Shown here: one piece after another, positions 33,426 through 41,961 of the stretch
Layout of the letters: each line of letters begins with the position of its first letter
Position numbering within the stretch: the stretch's first letter is position 1
Assembly (NCBI RefSeq): GCF_020073815.1
Contig: NZ_JAIQZJ010000009.1
Span: forward strand, 124,001 to 188,000
Reading direction: 5' to 3'
Length of the DNA stretch: 64,000 nucleotides
DNA from: Nocardioides mangrovi
GTDB lineage: Bacteria; Actinomycetota; Actinomycetes; Propionibacteriales; Nocardioidaceae
Position numbers and translations under genes: made by a program
The notes under the pieces: model-generated
What the model was told of the DNA's origin: nothing
Databases searched by the model: none
The model's input: the letters and a program-made list of their open reading frames with translations, nothing else

Positions 33426-34898
33426 GTGGAGTCGCAGGAGAACACACCGCTCGAGCTGGGTCGCTACTGGGCGGTCCTCAAGAGCCGCTGGCTCGTCGTG
33501 CTCGGGTGCACGCTTCTCGGGGGAGCGTTGGCAGGGGCGTACGCCGTCACCTCGCCGACGACCTACACCGCGACGGCGGAGGTGAACCTCAACGTCATCG
33601 CCGACCAGCCGTTCAGCACGCAGCGCTCGGCCTCGGGTCTGATCGACCCCGCGACCGAGACGCAGCTCGCGAAGTCGTCGGCGGTGCTGACCGACGCCGC
33701 GACCGACCTCGGCAACGGCACCACCATCGCCGACGTCCGGCGCGCGATGACGGTGACCGTGCTGCCCGAGGCCACGGTCGCGCGGATCACGTACGACGCC
33801 GGCACGCTCGACGACGCGCTCGCCGGGGCCGACGCCGTCAGCAAGGCCTTCGTCGACTACCGGACCGTCGCTGCCCAGGACAAGGTCGGCCGGATCAGCA
33901 ACCAGCTCTCGAAGGAGCAGACCCAGGTGAGCACCGAGCTCACCGTGGTCAACAAGGCGATCGCGACGGCGAGCTCGAGCAACCAGCGGGCGGCGGCGGT
34001 GAGCCGGCGCACGGTGCTCGAGGCCCAGCTGTCCAGCCTCCTCGACCAGCTGAGCTCGATCGCCAGCATCGACACCTCGGGCGGCTACGTGATCACCCAG
34101 GCGGAGGACAACGCGGTCGCCGTGCAGCCGCACACCCGCCTGCTCGTCCAGATGGGCCTGGCCGCCGGTCTGGTGATCGGGGTGATCGCCGCCTTCGTGG
34201 TCAACGCCCTCGACCGTCGTCTGGCCACGGCGGCCGACATCGGGAAGGCCCACGGCGGGCCGGTGCTGGCGCAGCTCTCCGACCGGATGGCCGCGGTGCC
34301 GGCGGCGCCCGGCGACGAGGACTCCTACCGCAGTGCCGCCGAGCGACTGCTCGCCGCGCGCGGCCACGAGCCGGGGGCGACGACCGTCGTGGACCTCACG
34401 ACCGGGGAGCACCCGACCGTCGCAGTGAACCTGGCGCTCGGCCTCGCCGCGTCGGTGACCGGACCGGTGCTGGTCGTCCTCGCCGAGGGCGAGGCCCGGC
34501 TCGCGGCCGAGCTCGTGGCGGACCACCACGGCCGCGCCGTCCCGAGTCCCTTCCCGGCCATCGGGCCCACCGCGGTACGTCTCGGGCGCGGGGTCCCCGC
34601 CAGCCAGGTCGACACGACACCGCCGGAGTACGTCGTGGTCGCGCTGCCCCCGGACGCCTCCCGGTCCACGGTCCTCGCCGCGGCACGGCGTACCGGCGGC
34701 GTCGTGGCCGTGGTCGAGTGCCGGCGGACCAGGTCGGGCACCCTGCGATCGCTCGAGGAGGACCTGTCGAGCGTCGGAGCGCCGGTCGTCGGGTCGGTGC
34801 TGGCGGCGCACGGATCGCGCCGAGGTCGCCGGCTGCGGAGGCGTCGTCGCGGGGTCACGGTGGAGAATCACGTGACCCTCGCGGCCGATGGCGTCTGA
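33426..34898 (+). CDS. Wzz-type chain-length protein with degenerate tyrosine-kinase-like domain
   Basis: A 490-residue protein. Wzz domain (about 8-260) with two membrane helices (about 20-40 and 238-258) and an external coiled coil, then a cytoplasmic domain (about 275-445) shaped like a bacterial tyrosine kinase. The P-loop that should read GEGKST is TTGEHPTVAVNLA, so ATP binding is doubtful, and there is no Tyr-rich tail, only an Arg-rich one. It should set polymer length with the Wzy-like protein. GTG 33426 is chosen from the similarity. The end overlaps the next gene by 11 bp. Confidence 0.83.
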   Translation: MESQENTPLELGRYWAVLKSRWLVVLGCTLLGGALAGAYAVTSPTTYTATAEVNLNVIADQPFSTQRSASGLIDPATETQLAKSSAVLTDAATDLGNGTTIADVRRAMTVTVLPEATVARITYDAGTLDDALAGADAVSKAFVDYRTVAAQDKVGRISNQLSKEQTQVSTELTVVNKAIATASSSNQRAAAVSRRTVLEAQLSSLLDQLSSIASIDTSGGYVITQAEDNAVAVQPHTRLLVQMGLAAGLVIGVIAAFVVNALDRRLATAADIGKAHGGPVLAQLSDRMAAVPAAPGDEDSYRSAAERLLAARGHEPGATTVVDLTTGEHPTVAVNLALGLAASVTGPVLVVLAEGEARLAAELVADHHGRAVPSPFPAIGPTAVRLGRGVPASQVDTTPPEYVVVALPPDASRSTVLAAARRTGGVVAVVECRRTRSGTLRSLEEDLSSVGAPVVGSVLAAHGSRRGRRLRRRRRGVTVENHVTLAADGV

Positions 34899-36441
34899 CA
34901 CGGTCACCGCCCCGTCCTCGGAACGGCCGGCCCGGAGCAGCGAGCTCGGGCGGGCCGCTCGGGGTGGTGCGGTCACCTTCGCGGGCGCTGCGGTCTCCGC
35001 GGGCGCCGGCTTCACCTTCAACGTGCTGCTGGCCCGCCTGGTCGGGCCGCACGGAGCCGGGGTCGTGCTCCAGTCGGTCGCGGTCTTCACGATCGCGCTC
35101 GCCGTCGCGAAGTTCGGGCTCGACACCACGGCGGTCTGGCTGCTGCCCCGCCTGGTGCGCACGGAGCCCGGCCGGGTCCGGCCCGCCCTGACCGCCACGT
35201 GCGGGCTCTCGTTCGTGGTGCCGCTGGCGGCCGTCGCCGTCTGGCTGGTGGTGTGGCTGGCCCGGCTCCGGTCGTCGGGGTCGGAGGTGGTCGACGCGGT
35301 CACGATCGCCCTGGTCTTCCTGCCGGCCGCGAGCCTGATGACGGTGGCCCTGGCCGCGACCCGGGCCTTCGGCGGCGTGCTCGCCTTCAACGGCGTCGGG
35401 AACGTCCTCGTGCCCGGCCTCCGGCCGCTCACCCTCGTGCTGGTGTGGGCGGTCGGCGGGGGAGCGCTCGCGATCTCGGGCGCCTGGGCGGCCTGCTGCC
35501 TCCTCGGCGCCGTCGTCGCGGTCCTCGTGCTGCTGCGCATGGTCCGGCGCCGCGACCTCGGCCCCCCGACCTCCTGGCGACCCGATCGCGGACTCGTGCG
35601 TCACATCGTCGGCTACTCCGGCCCCCGGACCGTGATGGCGGTGATGGAGCAGACCATCATCTGGGTCGACGTCCTCCTCGTCGGTGTCCTGCTCGGCGCC
35701 ACCGCCGCCGGCGTGTACGGCGCGGCCGCGCGCTTCGTCGCGGCCGGGGTGGTCGCGATGACCGCGCTGCGGATCGTCGTCGCCCCGCGCTTCAGCGCCC
35801 TGCTCGCCGAGGACCGGCGCGCCGAAGTCGCCGAGCTCTACACCGCGACCGCGCGCTGGGTGCTGCTGCTGGGCGCGCCCATCTACCTCCTGCTCGCCGT
35901 CTTCTCGCCGACGGTGCTGCGCTGGCTCGGCCCCGGGTTCGCCGACGGCGTCACGCCGATGGTCGTCCTCAGCCTGGGCTCGGTCGTCGTCCTCGCCGCC
36001 GGCAACGTGCAGTCGCTGCTGCTGATGAGCGGGCGCAGCGGCTGGGGCGCGTTCAACAAGTCGGTCGTCGTCTGCTTCAACGTGAGCGCCAACCTCGTGG
36101 CGATCCCGCGCTGGGGCATCGACGGCGCCGCCGTCGTGTGGGCGGCCAGCATGGCGCTCGACACCGTCCTCGCCGCCTACCAGGTACGTCGGGGCATCGG
36201 CGTCTCGCCGGCGCTGCCCGCGATCGCGGGGACGGTGCTCGCCGTCACCGGCTGCGTCGCCCTCCCCGCCCTGGCGGTCGTGGCGGTCGCCGGCCAGGGG
36301 TCCCTCCAGCTGGTCGTGGCCGCCCTGCTCGGGGTGCTCGTGCTGGGCACCTACTGCGTCCTCGACCGTCGCCGGCTGCGTCTGGACGCACTGGCCACGG
36401 TGAGGGATCGCGGCCGCCGTACCTCCCTCAATAGTGGGTAA
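34888..36441 (+). CDS. Wzx-like polysaccharide flippase (MOP superfamily)
   Basis: Moves lipid-linked repeat units across the membrane. The 517-residue protein has about 14 hydrophobic helices starting at about residue 28 (GGAVTFAGAAVSAGAGFTFNVLLARLVGPHGAG), the typical beginning of MOP flippases, and a second repeat starting at about 245 (VRHIVGYSGPRTVMAVMEQ). The start overlaps the Wzz gene, so the two are probably co-translated. Confidence 0.88.
   Translation: MASDTVTAPSSERPARSSELGRAARGGAVTFAGAAVSAGAGFTFNVLLARLVGPHGAGVVLQSVAVFTIALAVAKFGLDTTAVWLLPRLVRTEPGRVRPALTATCGLSFVVPLAAVAVWLVVWLARLRSSGSEVVDAVTIALVFLPAASLMTVALAATRAFGGVLAFNGVGNVLVPGLRPLTLVLVWAVGGGALAISGAWAACCLLGAVVAVLVLLRMVRRRDLGPPTSWRPDRGLVRHIVGYSGPRTVMAVMEQTIIWVDVLLVGVLLGATAAGVYGAAARFVAAGVVAMTALRIVVAPRFSALLAEDRRAEVAELYTATARWVLLLGAPIYLLLAVFSPTVLRWLGPGFADGVTPMVVLSLGSVVVLAAGNVQSLLLMSGRSGWGAFNKSVVVCFNVSANLVAIPRWGIDGAAVVWAASMALDTVLAAYQVRRGIGVSPALPAIAGTVLAVTGCVALPALAVVAVAGQGSLQLVVAALLGVLVLGTYCVLDRRRLRLDALATVRDRGRRTSLNSG
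36425..36438 (+). promoter_or_regulatory. CCCTCAATAGTGGG box upstream of the oxidoreductase gene
   Basis: Overlaps the last codons of the flippase gene and is centred about 62 bp before ATG 36494. It shares CCTCAAT--TGGG with the box at 7909. It could mark an internal promoter for the operon 36494-42914. Confidence 0.35.
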
Positions 36442-36493
36442 TCGGCACCCGGTCCGCCCCGACGCCCTCACCGCAGCGGCTGAGATACCGGCC

Positions 36494-37750
36494 ATGACGA
36501 CGTTCCTCGACCGCCCGGCCGCCGCCGTGGCCGCCGGCCCGGACAGCACCCCGACCACGATGCTGCGGGTCGCGGTGGTCGGGGTCGGCAAGATGGGTCT
36601 CTCGCACCTGTCGCTCCTGCGGGCGCACCCGCGGGTCATGGTCGAGGTCGTCTGCGACGCGAACGGCTACGTCCTCGACGTGCTCGGCACCCACACGGGG
36701 CTGCACTCGGCCACCGACTACGCCGCGATGCTGGACGCCGTCGACATCGACGCGGTCGTCATCGCCACCCCGACCCAGGCGCACTACCCGATGGTGCGGG
36801 CCGCGATCGAGCGTGGCCTGCACGTCTTCTGCGAGAAGCCGCTGACCCTCTCCTCGGAGCAGTCCGAGGAGCTCGCCCGGCTGGCCGAGGAGCGCGGCGT
36901 GGTCGGCCAGGTCGGCTACCACAACCGCTTCGTCGCCGCCTTCGCCGAGGCCGAGCGCCTCGTGGAGATGGGCGCGATCGGCACCGTCCACCACGCGCTC
37001 GCCGAGGCCTACGGCCCGGTCGTGCTCAAGCCCAAGGGCGGCACCTGGCGCTCCCGGCGGGCGGAGGGCGGCGGCTGCCTCTACGACTACGCCGCCCACC
37101 CGCTCGACCTGATGACCTGGTTCCTCGGCGAGCCGACCGCGGTGCGCGGCACGACCCTCGGACGGGTCTACTCCGCCGACACCGAGGACGAGGTCTACGC
37201 GACCCTGGAGTACGGCGGCGCCAGTGCCCAGCTCTCCGTCAACTGGTCGGACGAGTCCTACCGCAAGATGACCACGCGGCTGACCCTGTGGGGCAGCCAC
37301 GGCCGGATCACCGTCGACCGCCAGGAGTGCCAGGTCTACCTGCGCGAGTCGGCCGTCGCCCCCGAGGGCTACCGGCACGGCTGGAACGTCAAGTACACGA
37401 CCGAGCTCACGCCTCCCGTCTGGTTCTACGTGCGCGGCGAGGAGTACAGCGCCGAGCTCGACTACTTCGTGCGCAACGCCCTCGGCGAGCTCGCGCCGGA
37501 GGAGGCGCAGGACCTCAACACCTTCGAGTCCGCCGCGGTCACCGACCGGGTGATCGAGATGCTGCTCGCCGACGCCGCCGGCGCGCCCGTCACGCCCGCT
37601 CCCCGCTCGCCGGCGCGCCCGGCCGCGCCCACCACCCGACGTACGACGACCCGCGCAGACCGGCTGCGCGAGATCGGCAGCACGGCGCTCGGCGGTCTTC
37701 GCCGCGGCGTCGACAAGGTTCGACGAACCATGGGGGACAAGCACCGATGA
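36494..37750 (+). CDS. Gfo/Idh/MocA-family NAD(P)-dependent sugar oxidoreductase
   Basis: Probably oxidises or reduces a nucleotide sugar for the glycan. The 418-residue protein has an N-terminal Rossmann fold (VAVVGVGKMGLSHLS, about 25-39), the EKPLTLS motif (Lys about 116) and a C-terminal domain with GGGCLYDYAAHPLDL containing the usual catalytic His. A tail of about 50 residues is Arg/Ala/Thr-rich. ATG 36494 is preferred; GTG 36434 in the same frame overlaps the flippase gene. It is coupled by ATGA to the next gene. Confidence 0.88.
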   Translation: MTTFLDRPAAAVAAGPDSTPTTMLRVAVVGVGKMGLSHLSLLRAHPRVMVEVVCDANGYVLDVLGTHTGLHSATDYAAMLDAVDIDAVVIATPTQAHYPMVRAAIERGLHVFCEKPLTLSSEQSEELARLAEERGVVGQVGYHNRFVAAFAEAERLVEMGAIGTVHHALAEAYGPVVLKPKGGTWRSRRAEGGGCLYDYAAHPLDLMTWFLGEPTAVRGTTLGRVYSADTEDEVYATLEYGGASAQLSVNWSDESYRKMTTRLTLWGSHGRITVDRQECQVYLRESAVAPEGYRHGWNVKYTTELTPPVWFYVRGEEYSAELDYFVRNALGELAPEEAQDLNTFESAAVTDRVIEMLLADAAGAPVTPAPRSPARPAAPTTRRTTTRADRLREIGSTALGGLRRGVDKVRRTMGDKHR

Positions 37751-38661
37751 GCACCATCACGCACGACCCAGGAGTCATGGACCGGCTCCTGTTCGGGGAC
37801 AACCAGTTCTTCGGGGTCAACCACATGTCCGAGGAGAAGGCGCGCGCCCAGGCGATGCGCTTCCAGGACCTCGACGCGGTCATGGCCGTGCTCGACGCGG
37901 CGTACGACGAGGGCATCCACACCTTCATGTGCACCACGCACGAGCGCGTCGCCGAGATCGTCGAGGTCGTACGCAGCCAGCCGGAGCGCTACGCCGGCTT
38001 CACCTTCTACCCGTGCATGCCCTACGCCCACAAGTACGCCAACGCCGTGACGGACTACGGCATGCTGGGCGCTCTGCGGCGGTTCCTGCCGGACGACGGC
38101 CTCGTCGCCACGGCCTTCAAGGGCGGTCGCGCGGTCGCGCGCAAGGACGTCGAGAGCATGATCACGATGCTGATCGACGCCGAGATGAGCATGTTCCGCG
38201 GCGTCCCCACGCCGGTGGTCTTCCTGCAGAACGTCGTCGTCGACCTGCTGCTCGGGCTCGGCTTCGACGAGGCGTTCGCCGTCTTCGCCCACCACGTCCG
38301 CGACAAGTACGGCGCCGAGCCCGGCTACATCACGATGAACCTGGTCCCGCTGCTCGACGTCCTCGACCGGGTCGGCATCGAGAACCCCATCGTGTGCAGC
38401 AACATGAACAAGCTGGAGTTCCGGATGTCCGGGGGCGCGGACGGCTACCGCGCGGTGCTCGAGGAGCGGCAGTTCCGGGCGATCGCGATGTCGGTCTTCG
38501 CCTCCGGCGCCCTCTCGCCGCAGGAGGCGTTCGGCTGGGTGGCGGAGTTCCCGGCCATCGAGTCCGTGGTGTTCGGCGCCTCGACCGCCGCCCACATCCA
38601 CAGCACGCGAGAGATCGCCGACCAGGTCTGGCCGCGCGCTGCCGTCCCGGGACGGTCGTGA
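37747..38661 (+). CDS. Conserved hypothetical, probably a TIM-barrel protein (aldo/keto-reductase-like)
   Basis: A 304-residue soluble protein I do not recognise with certainty. Alternating strand and helix segments (LLFGDNQFFGVNH, DEGIHTFMCTTH, GFTFYPCMPYAHKY, IENPIVCSNMNKLEF, VVFGAST at the end) suggest a TIM barrel, and the ending is reminiscent of aldo/keto reductases, but the catalytic Tyr/Lys pair is not evident. Coupling to the oxidoreductase by ATGA and to the next gene by TGATG suggests a step in making the same sugar. Confidence 0.6.
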   Translation: MSTITHDPGVMDRLLFGDNQFFGVNHMSEEKARAQAMRFQDLDAVMAVLDAAYDEGIHTFMCTTHERVAEIVEVVRSQPERYAGFTFYPCMPYAHKYANAVTDYGMLGALRRFLPDDGLVATAFKGGRAVARKDVESMITMLIDAEMSMFRGVPTPVVFLQNVVVDLLLGLGFDEAFAVFAHHVRDKYGAEPGYITMNLVPLLDVLDRVGIENPIVCSNMNKLEFRMSGGADGYRAVLEERQFRAIAMSVFASGALSPQEAFGWVAEFPAIESVVFGASTAAHIHSTREIADQVWPRAAVPGRS

Positions 38662-39821
38662 TGTCACGCGCCCGGACCTGGGTCGGGGTGCTCGCCGCAC
38701 TGGCCTCGGCCGCGACGCTGACGCTCGTGGTGCCCGGGCCCGCGACGGCACAGCTGGCCTCGCCCACCGCGGCGTCGTGGGCCTGGGGCGTCAACGGCCC
38801 GGTCTACGCCGTGGCGACCTCGGGCGACAAGCTCATCGTCGGTGGTGCCTTCAGCAAGGCGGTGGGTCGCAACGGCGCGACCCTGCCCCGGCGCAACCTC
38901 GCGGCGTTCTCGCTGCGCACCGGGCGGCCGCTCAAGGGCTGGGTCGCCAACACCGACGGCACGGTCTTCGCCCTCAACACGTCGAAGTCGTCGGTCTGGG
39001 TCGGCGGCGCGTTCGAGGTGATCGGAGGCAGCGGCCAGGAGCACGTCGCGAAGCTCTCCCTGAGCAATGGCGCCGTCTCCCCGGGGTTCGTCCTCGACAC
39101 CAACGGCGCCGTCCGGGCGTTCGCCCGGCAGGGCAACCGGCTCTTCGCCGGCGGCGACTTCACCTCGGCGCAGGAGGAGCCGCACGCCCACGTCGTCGCG
39201 GTCGACGCGACCACGGGCGCCACCGATCCGGCCTTCACGGCGGCCACGGACGGCACGGTCCGCGCACTCGCCCTGAAGGGCGCACGCCTCTACGTCGGCG
39301 GCAACTTCACGACGATCGACGACCGGCTCCGGACCGGGATGGGCAGCGTGGACCCGATGTCCGGTGCCGTGTCGACGCAGATCTTCCGCTACCCCAACGC
39401 CTCGCGCACCACGCCGGCGCTCGTCAACGCGATCGACGTCAGCAGCGACGGCCGCGTCGTGGCCGCGATGGGTGGCAAGCCGATCAACGGCAACCAGGCG
39501 GTGGGCTGGGGCCCCTCGGCCGGCAAGGCCGCCTGGCGCGTGCACTTCGCCGGCGACGCCCAGGCGGTCCGCCTCGCGGGCGGCACGGCGTACGTCGGGA
39601 TCCACGGCAAGTACAAGGGCAACGGGTCCCTGCACCTGCTGGCGATCGACGCTCGCACGGGCAAGGTGTCGTCGACGTTCCGGCCGGCGTTCACGGGCTT
39701 CTGGGGCGTGCGGTCGATCGCGGTCTCGTCGCGCGGGATCGTCGCCGGCGGCCAGTTCAGCAAGGTCGACCAGAAGCGGCGCAACCGGGTGGCGTTCTTC
39801 CCGTTCGGGACGAAGGGGTGA
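38661..39821 (+). CDS. Secreted beta-propeller protein (delta-60 repeats)
   Basis: A 386-residue exported protein consisting of a signal peptide (1-30) and a single propeller of about seven blades (LIVGGAFSKAVG, VWVGGAFEVIGG, LFAGGDFTSAQ, LYVGGNFTTI, IVAGGQFSKVD). It resembles the N-terminal propellers of the proteins at 27726 and 43084 but lacks the LamG and PKD parts. ATG 38661 overlaps the previous stop by one base, placing it inside the glycan operon. Likely a structural or glycan-binding surface protein. Confidence 0.82.
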   Translation: MSRARTWVGVLAALASAATLTLVVPGPATAQLASPTAASWAWGVNGPVYAVATSGDKLIVGGAFSKAVGRNGATLPRRNLAAFSLRTGRPLKGWVANTDGTVFALNTSKSSVWVGGAFEVIGGSGQEHVAKLSLSNGAVSPGFVLDTNGAVRAFARQGNRLFAGGDFTSAQEEPHAHVVAVDATTGATDPAFTAATDGTVRALALKGARLYVGGNFTTIDDRLRTGMGSVDPMSGAVSTQIFRYPNASRTTPALVNAIDVSSDGRVVAAMGGKPINGNQAVGWGPSAGKAAWRVHFAGDAQAVRLAGGTAYVGIHGKYKGNGSLHLLAIDARTGKVSSTFRPAFTGFWGVRSIAVSSRGIVAGGQFSKVDQKRRNRVAFFPFGTKG

Positions 39822-39826
39822 GGGGC

Positions 39827-40717
39827 GTGGCATCGACGACCGAGATCAAGGCCCGCGTCCCGCGGCCGGCGATGGACCTCGCCAACTGGACGACGCGGCA
39901 GTGGGGTCTCGCGACCGCCGCTCGGCGCGGGCTCCCGGACTTCCTCGTCATCGGGACCAAGCGCGGCGGCACGACCTCGCTCTTCAACTACCTCCTCATG
40001 CACCCGGGCATCCTGGGGCTCTACCCGCAGGTCCGCGGTCGGAAGAGCACCGACTACTTCTTCCGCAACCTGCACCTGGGGGAGCCCTGGTACCGCTCGC
40101 ACTTCCACACCGACGCCCACCTGGAGCGGGCCACCCGGCGGCTGGGCTACCGCCCGCAGTCCGGGGAGGCATCGCCGTTCTACATGTGGGACGAGCGGAT
40201 CCCGGAGCGGGTGCACGAGCTCGCGCCGTCGGTGAAGGCCATCGCGCTGGTGCGCGACCCCGTGGAGCGGGCCTGGTCGCACTACCAGGAGCGGGTGCAG
40301 AACGGCGTCGAGCCGCTGTCCTTCCCCGAGGCGCTCGAGGCCGAGGAGCGTCGGACCGCCCACGAGCTCGAGCGGATGCGCAACGACCCGGACTACCACG
40401 CCGACGCGTGGGACTGGTACGCCTACCGGCAGCGCGGGGTCTACCTCCCGCAGCTGGAGACCTGGACCGCAACGTTTCCGCGCGAGCAGCTGCTGGTGCT
40501 GCGCAGCGAGGACATGTACGCCGACGTGCAGTCGGCCTTCGACACCACGTGCGAGTTCCTCGGGCTCCCGTCGGTCGAGCTGCCGACGCGCAAGACGTTC
40601 AACGCCAGCGCACGGGCACCGATGCCGGAGTCGGTGCGCGCCGAGCTGACCGACTTCTACGCGCCGCACAACGCCCGGCTCGAGGCCTTCCTCGGCCGCT
40701 CGCTGCACTGGTCGTGA
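39827..40717 (+). CDS. PAPS-dependent sulfotransferase 1
   Basis: Likely adds sulfate to a sugar hydroxyl of the glycan. The 296-residue protein has the 5'-phosphosulfate loop (GTKRGGTTSLFNYL, about 44-57), the 3'-phosphate motif (LVRDPVERAWSHYQ, about 139-152) and a late NASARAPMP segment, as in heparan-type sulfotransferases. GTG 39827 lies 5 bp after the propeller gene. The stop overlaps the next start as GTGA. No sulfate-activation genes (cysD, cysN, cysC) are in the window. Confidence 0.86.
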   Translation: MASTTEIKARVPRPAMDLANWTTRQWGLATAARRGLPDFLVIGTKRGGTTSLFNYLLMHPGILGLYPQVRGRKSTDYFFRNLHLGEPWYRSHFHTDAHLERATRRLGYRPQSGEASPFYMWDERIPERVHELAPSVKAIALVRDPVERAWSHYQERVQNGVEPLSFPEALEAEERRTAHELERMRNDPDYHADAWDWYAYRQRGVYLPQLETWTATFPREQLLVLRSEDMYADVQSAFDTTCEFLGLPSVELPTRKTFNASARAPMPESVRAELTDFYAPHNARLEAFLGRSLHWS

Positions 40718-41961
40718 TCGCGGTGCACCCTCTCGACCACGTGACCGAGCAGCTGTGGGCGCCGGCCTTCTCCCGCTCCGGCGCGCTGCGTGCGGTGGTC
40801 GATCCCGCGCCCGACCAGGAGTGGCGCACGGTGGAGTCCTACTGGCTCGTGCCCAACGCCGAGTCGGCCCGGCTGCTCGTGCCGCGACGGCCGCGCACGA
40901 CCGCGAGCCGCGCGCTCACCAACTACCGCCGGCTGCGGACCCCGGGCACCAACGTCGCCCGCTTCGCCCTCGGGGCGGCCGCCCGGCTCGGCGTTCCGCT
41001 GTCGGCGTCGACGGTGGAGGTGCAGGTGCGCCACGACGCGCCGCCCGGCACCGCGGACCTCCTGCCGCTCGCCCGGCTCTCCGAGGCGCTCGGCCGGCAG
41101 GTCTTCGCGTCGACGGGCGTGCGGACCAGCGACAACCGCAAGACGATGCTCCAGCTCGTCGACGCGGTCGGGGAGCCCGTCGGCTACGCGAAGGTCGGCT
41201 GGGACGAGGTGACCGACCGGCTGGTCGCGACCGAGGGCGACGTGCTCGCCGCGATCGGTGGCGGCGACGGCCCGGTCCGCGCGCCGCGGCTGATCGCGCG
41301 ACTCGACTACCTCGGGCACCCGGTCACCGTCACCGAGCCGCTCCCGGCGGACGCGCGCGGGTCCCTCACCCGGGTGGCCGAGCCGACCTCCGAGGAGCTC
41401 TTCGCGCTGACCCCGGTCGTCCGCCACGCCAGGATCGCCGAGACCGGGCAGCTCCGAGCGGTGCGCGCACGCCTGGACGAGGCCCTCGACGCGCCGCACG
41501 TCCGGGAGCTCGCCGGTCAGGCGCTCGCGGTCTCGGCCGAGGTCGCCGCCCACGACGTACCCCTGCCGGTCACGGACCGCTGGCACGGCGACCTCGCTCC
41601 CTGGAACCGCGCCCGTGACGCCGAGGGCCGCCTCTGGATCTGGGACTGGGAGAACGCCGAGCCGGACGCGGTCGCCGGCCTCGACGCCCTCCACTGGGCC
41701 TTCTCCACCCAGCGCCTGGCCGCGCGGGACGTCGACCGGATGTCGCTCCCGGACGCCCTCGCCGCCGCCAACCACCACCTCGCGGCCATCGGTCTCGGCG
41801 AGGCGGACCGAGCCGTCGTCGCCGCGGCGTACGCCGTCACGACGGTGGAGCGCGCCTGCACGATCGCCCGCCACTCGGGCACCTGGGAGACCGCGTTCAT
41901 CTCGCCCGACGGGCTGGCGCACCTGCTGCGCCAGGCCGCGTCCCGACAGGAGTCATCATGA
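40714..41961 (+). CDS. Aminoglycoside-phosphotransferase-fold kinase between two sulfotransferases
   Basis: A 415-residue protein. The C-terminal part has the catalytic loop WHGDLAPWNRA (Asp about 292) and the metal-binding WIWDWENAEP (about 308-317), as in APH/choline-kinase enzymes. The N-terminal about 140 residues have no clear match; a weak Lys (GYAKVGW) may be the ATP-contacting one. Translational coupling to sulfotransferases on both sides argues for phosphorylating a sugar or lipid intermediate of the glycan, not for drug resistance. Confidence 0.75.
   Translation: MIAVHPLDHVTEQLWAPAFSRSGALRAVVDPAPDQEWRTVESYWLVPNAESARLLVPRRPRTTASRALTNYRRLRTPGTNVARFALGAAARLGVPLSASTVEVQVRHDAPPGTADLLPLARLSEALGRQVFASTGVRTSDNRKTMLQLVDAVGEPVGYAKVGWDEVTDRLVATEGDVLAAIGGGDGPVRAPRLIARLDYLGHPVTVTEPLPADARGSLTRVAEPTSEELFALTPVVRHARIAETGQLRAVRARLDEALDAPHVRELAGQALAVSAEVAAHDVPLPVTDRWHGDLAPWNRARDAEGRLWIWDWENAEPDAVAGLDALHWAFSTQRLAARDVDRMSLPDALAAANHHLAAIGLGEADRAVVAAAYAVTTVERACTIARHSGTWETAFISPDGLAHLLRQAASRQESS

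Noticed and set aside
40714..41961. Aminoglycoside resistance gene
   Set aside because: The fold motif is shared, but the coupling to sulfotransferases and the long unrelated N-terminus argue against drug resistance.
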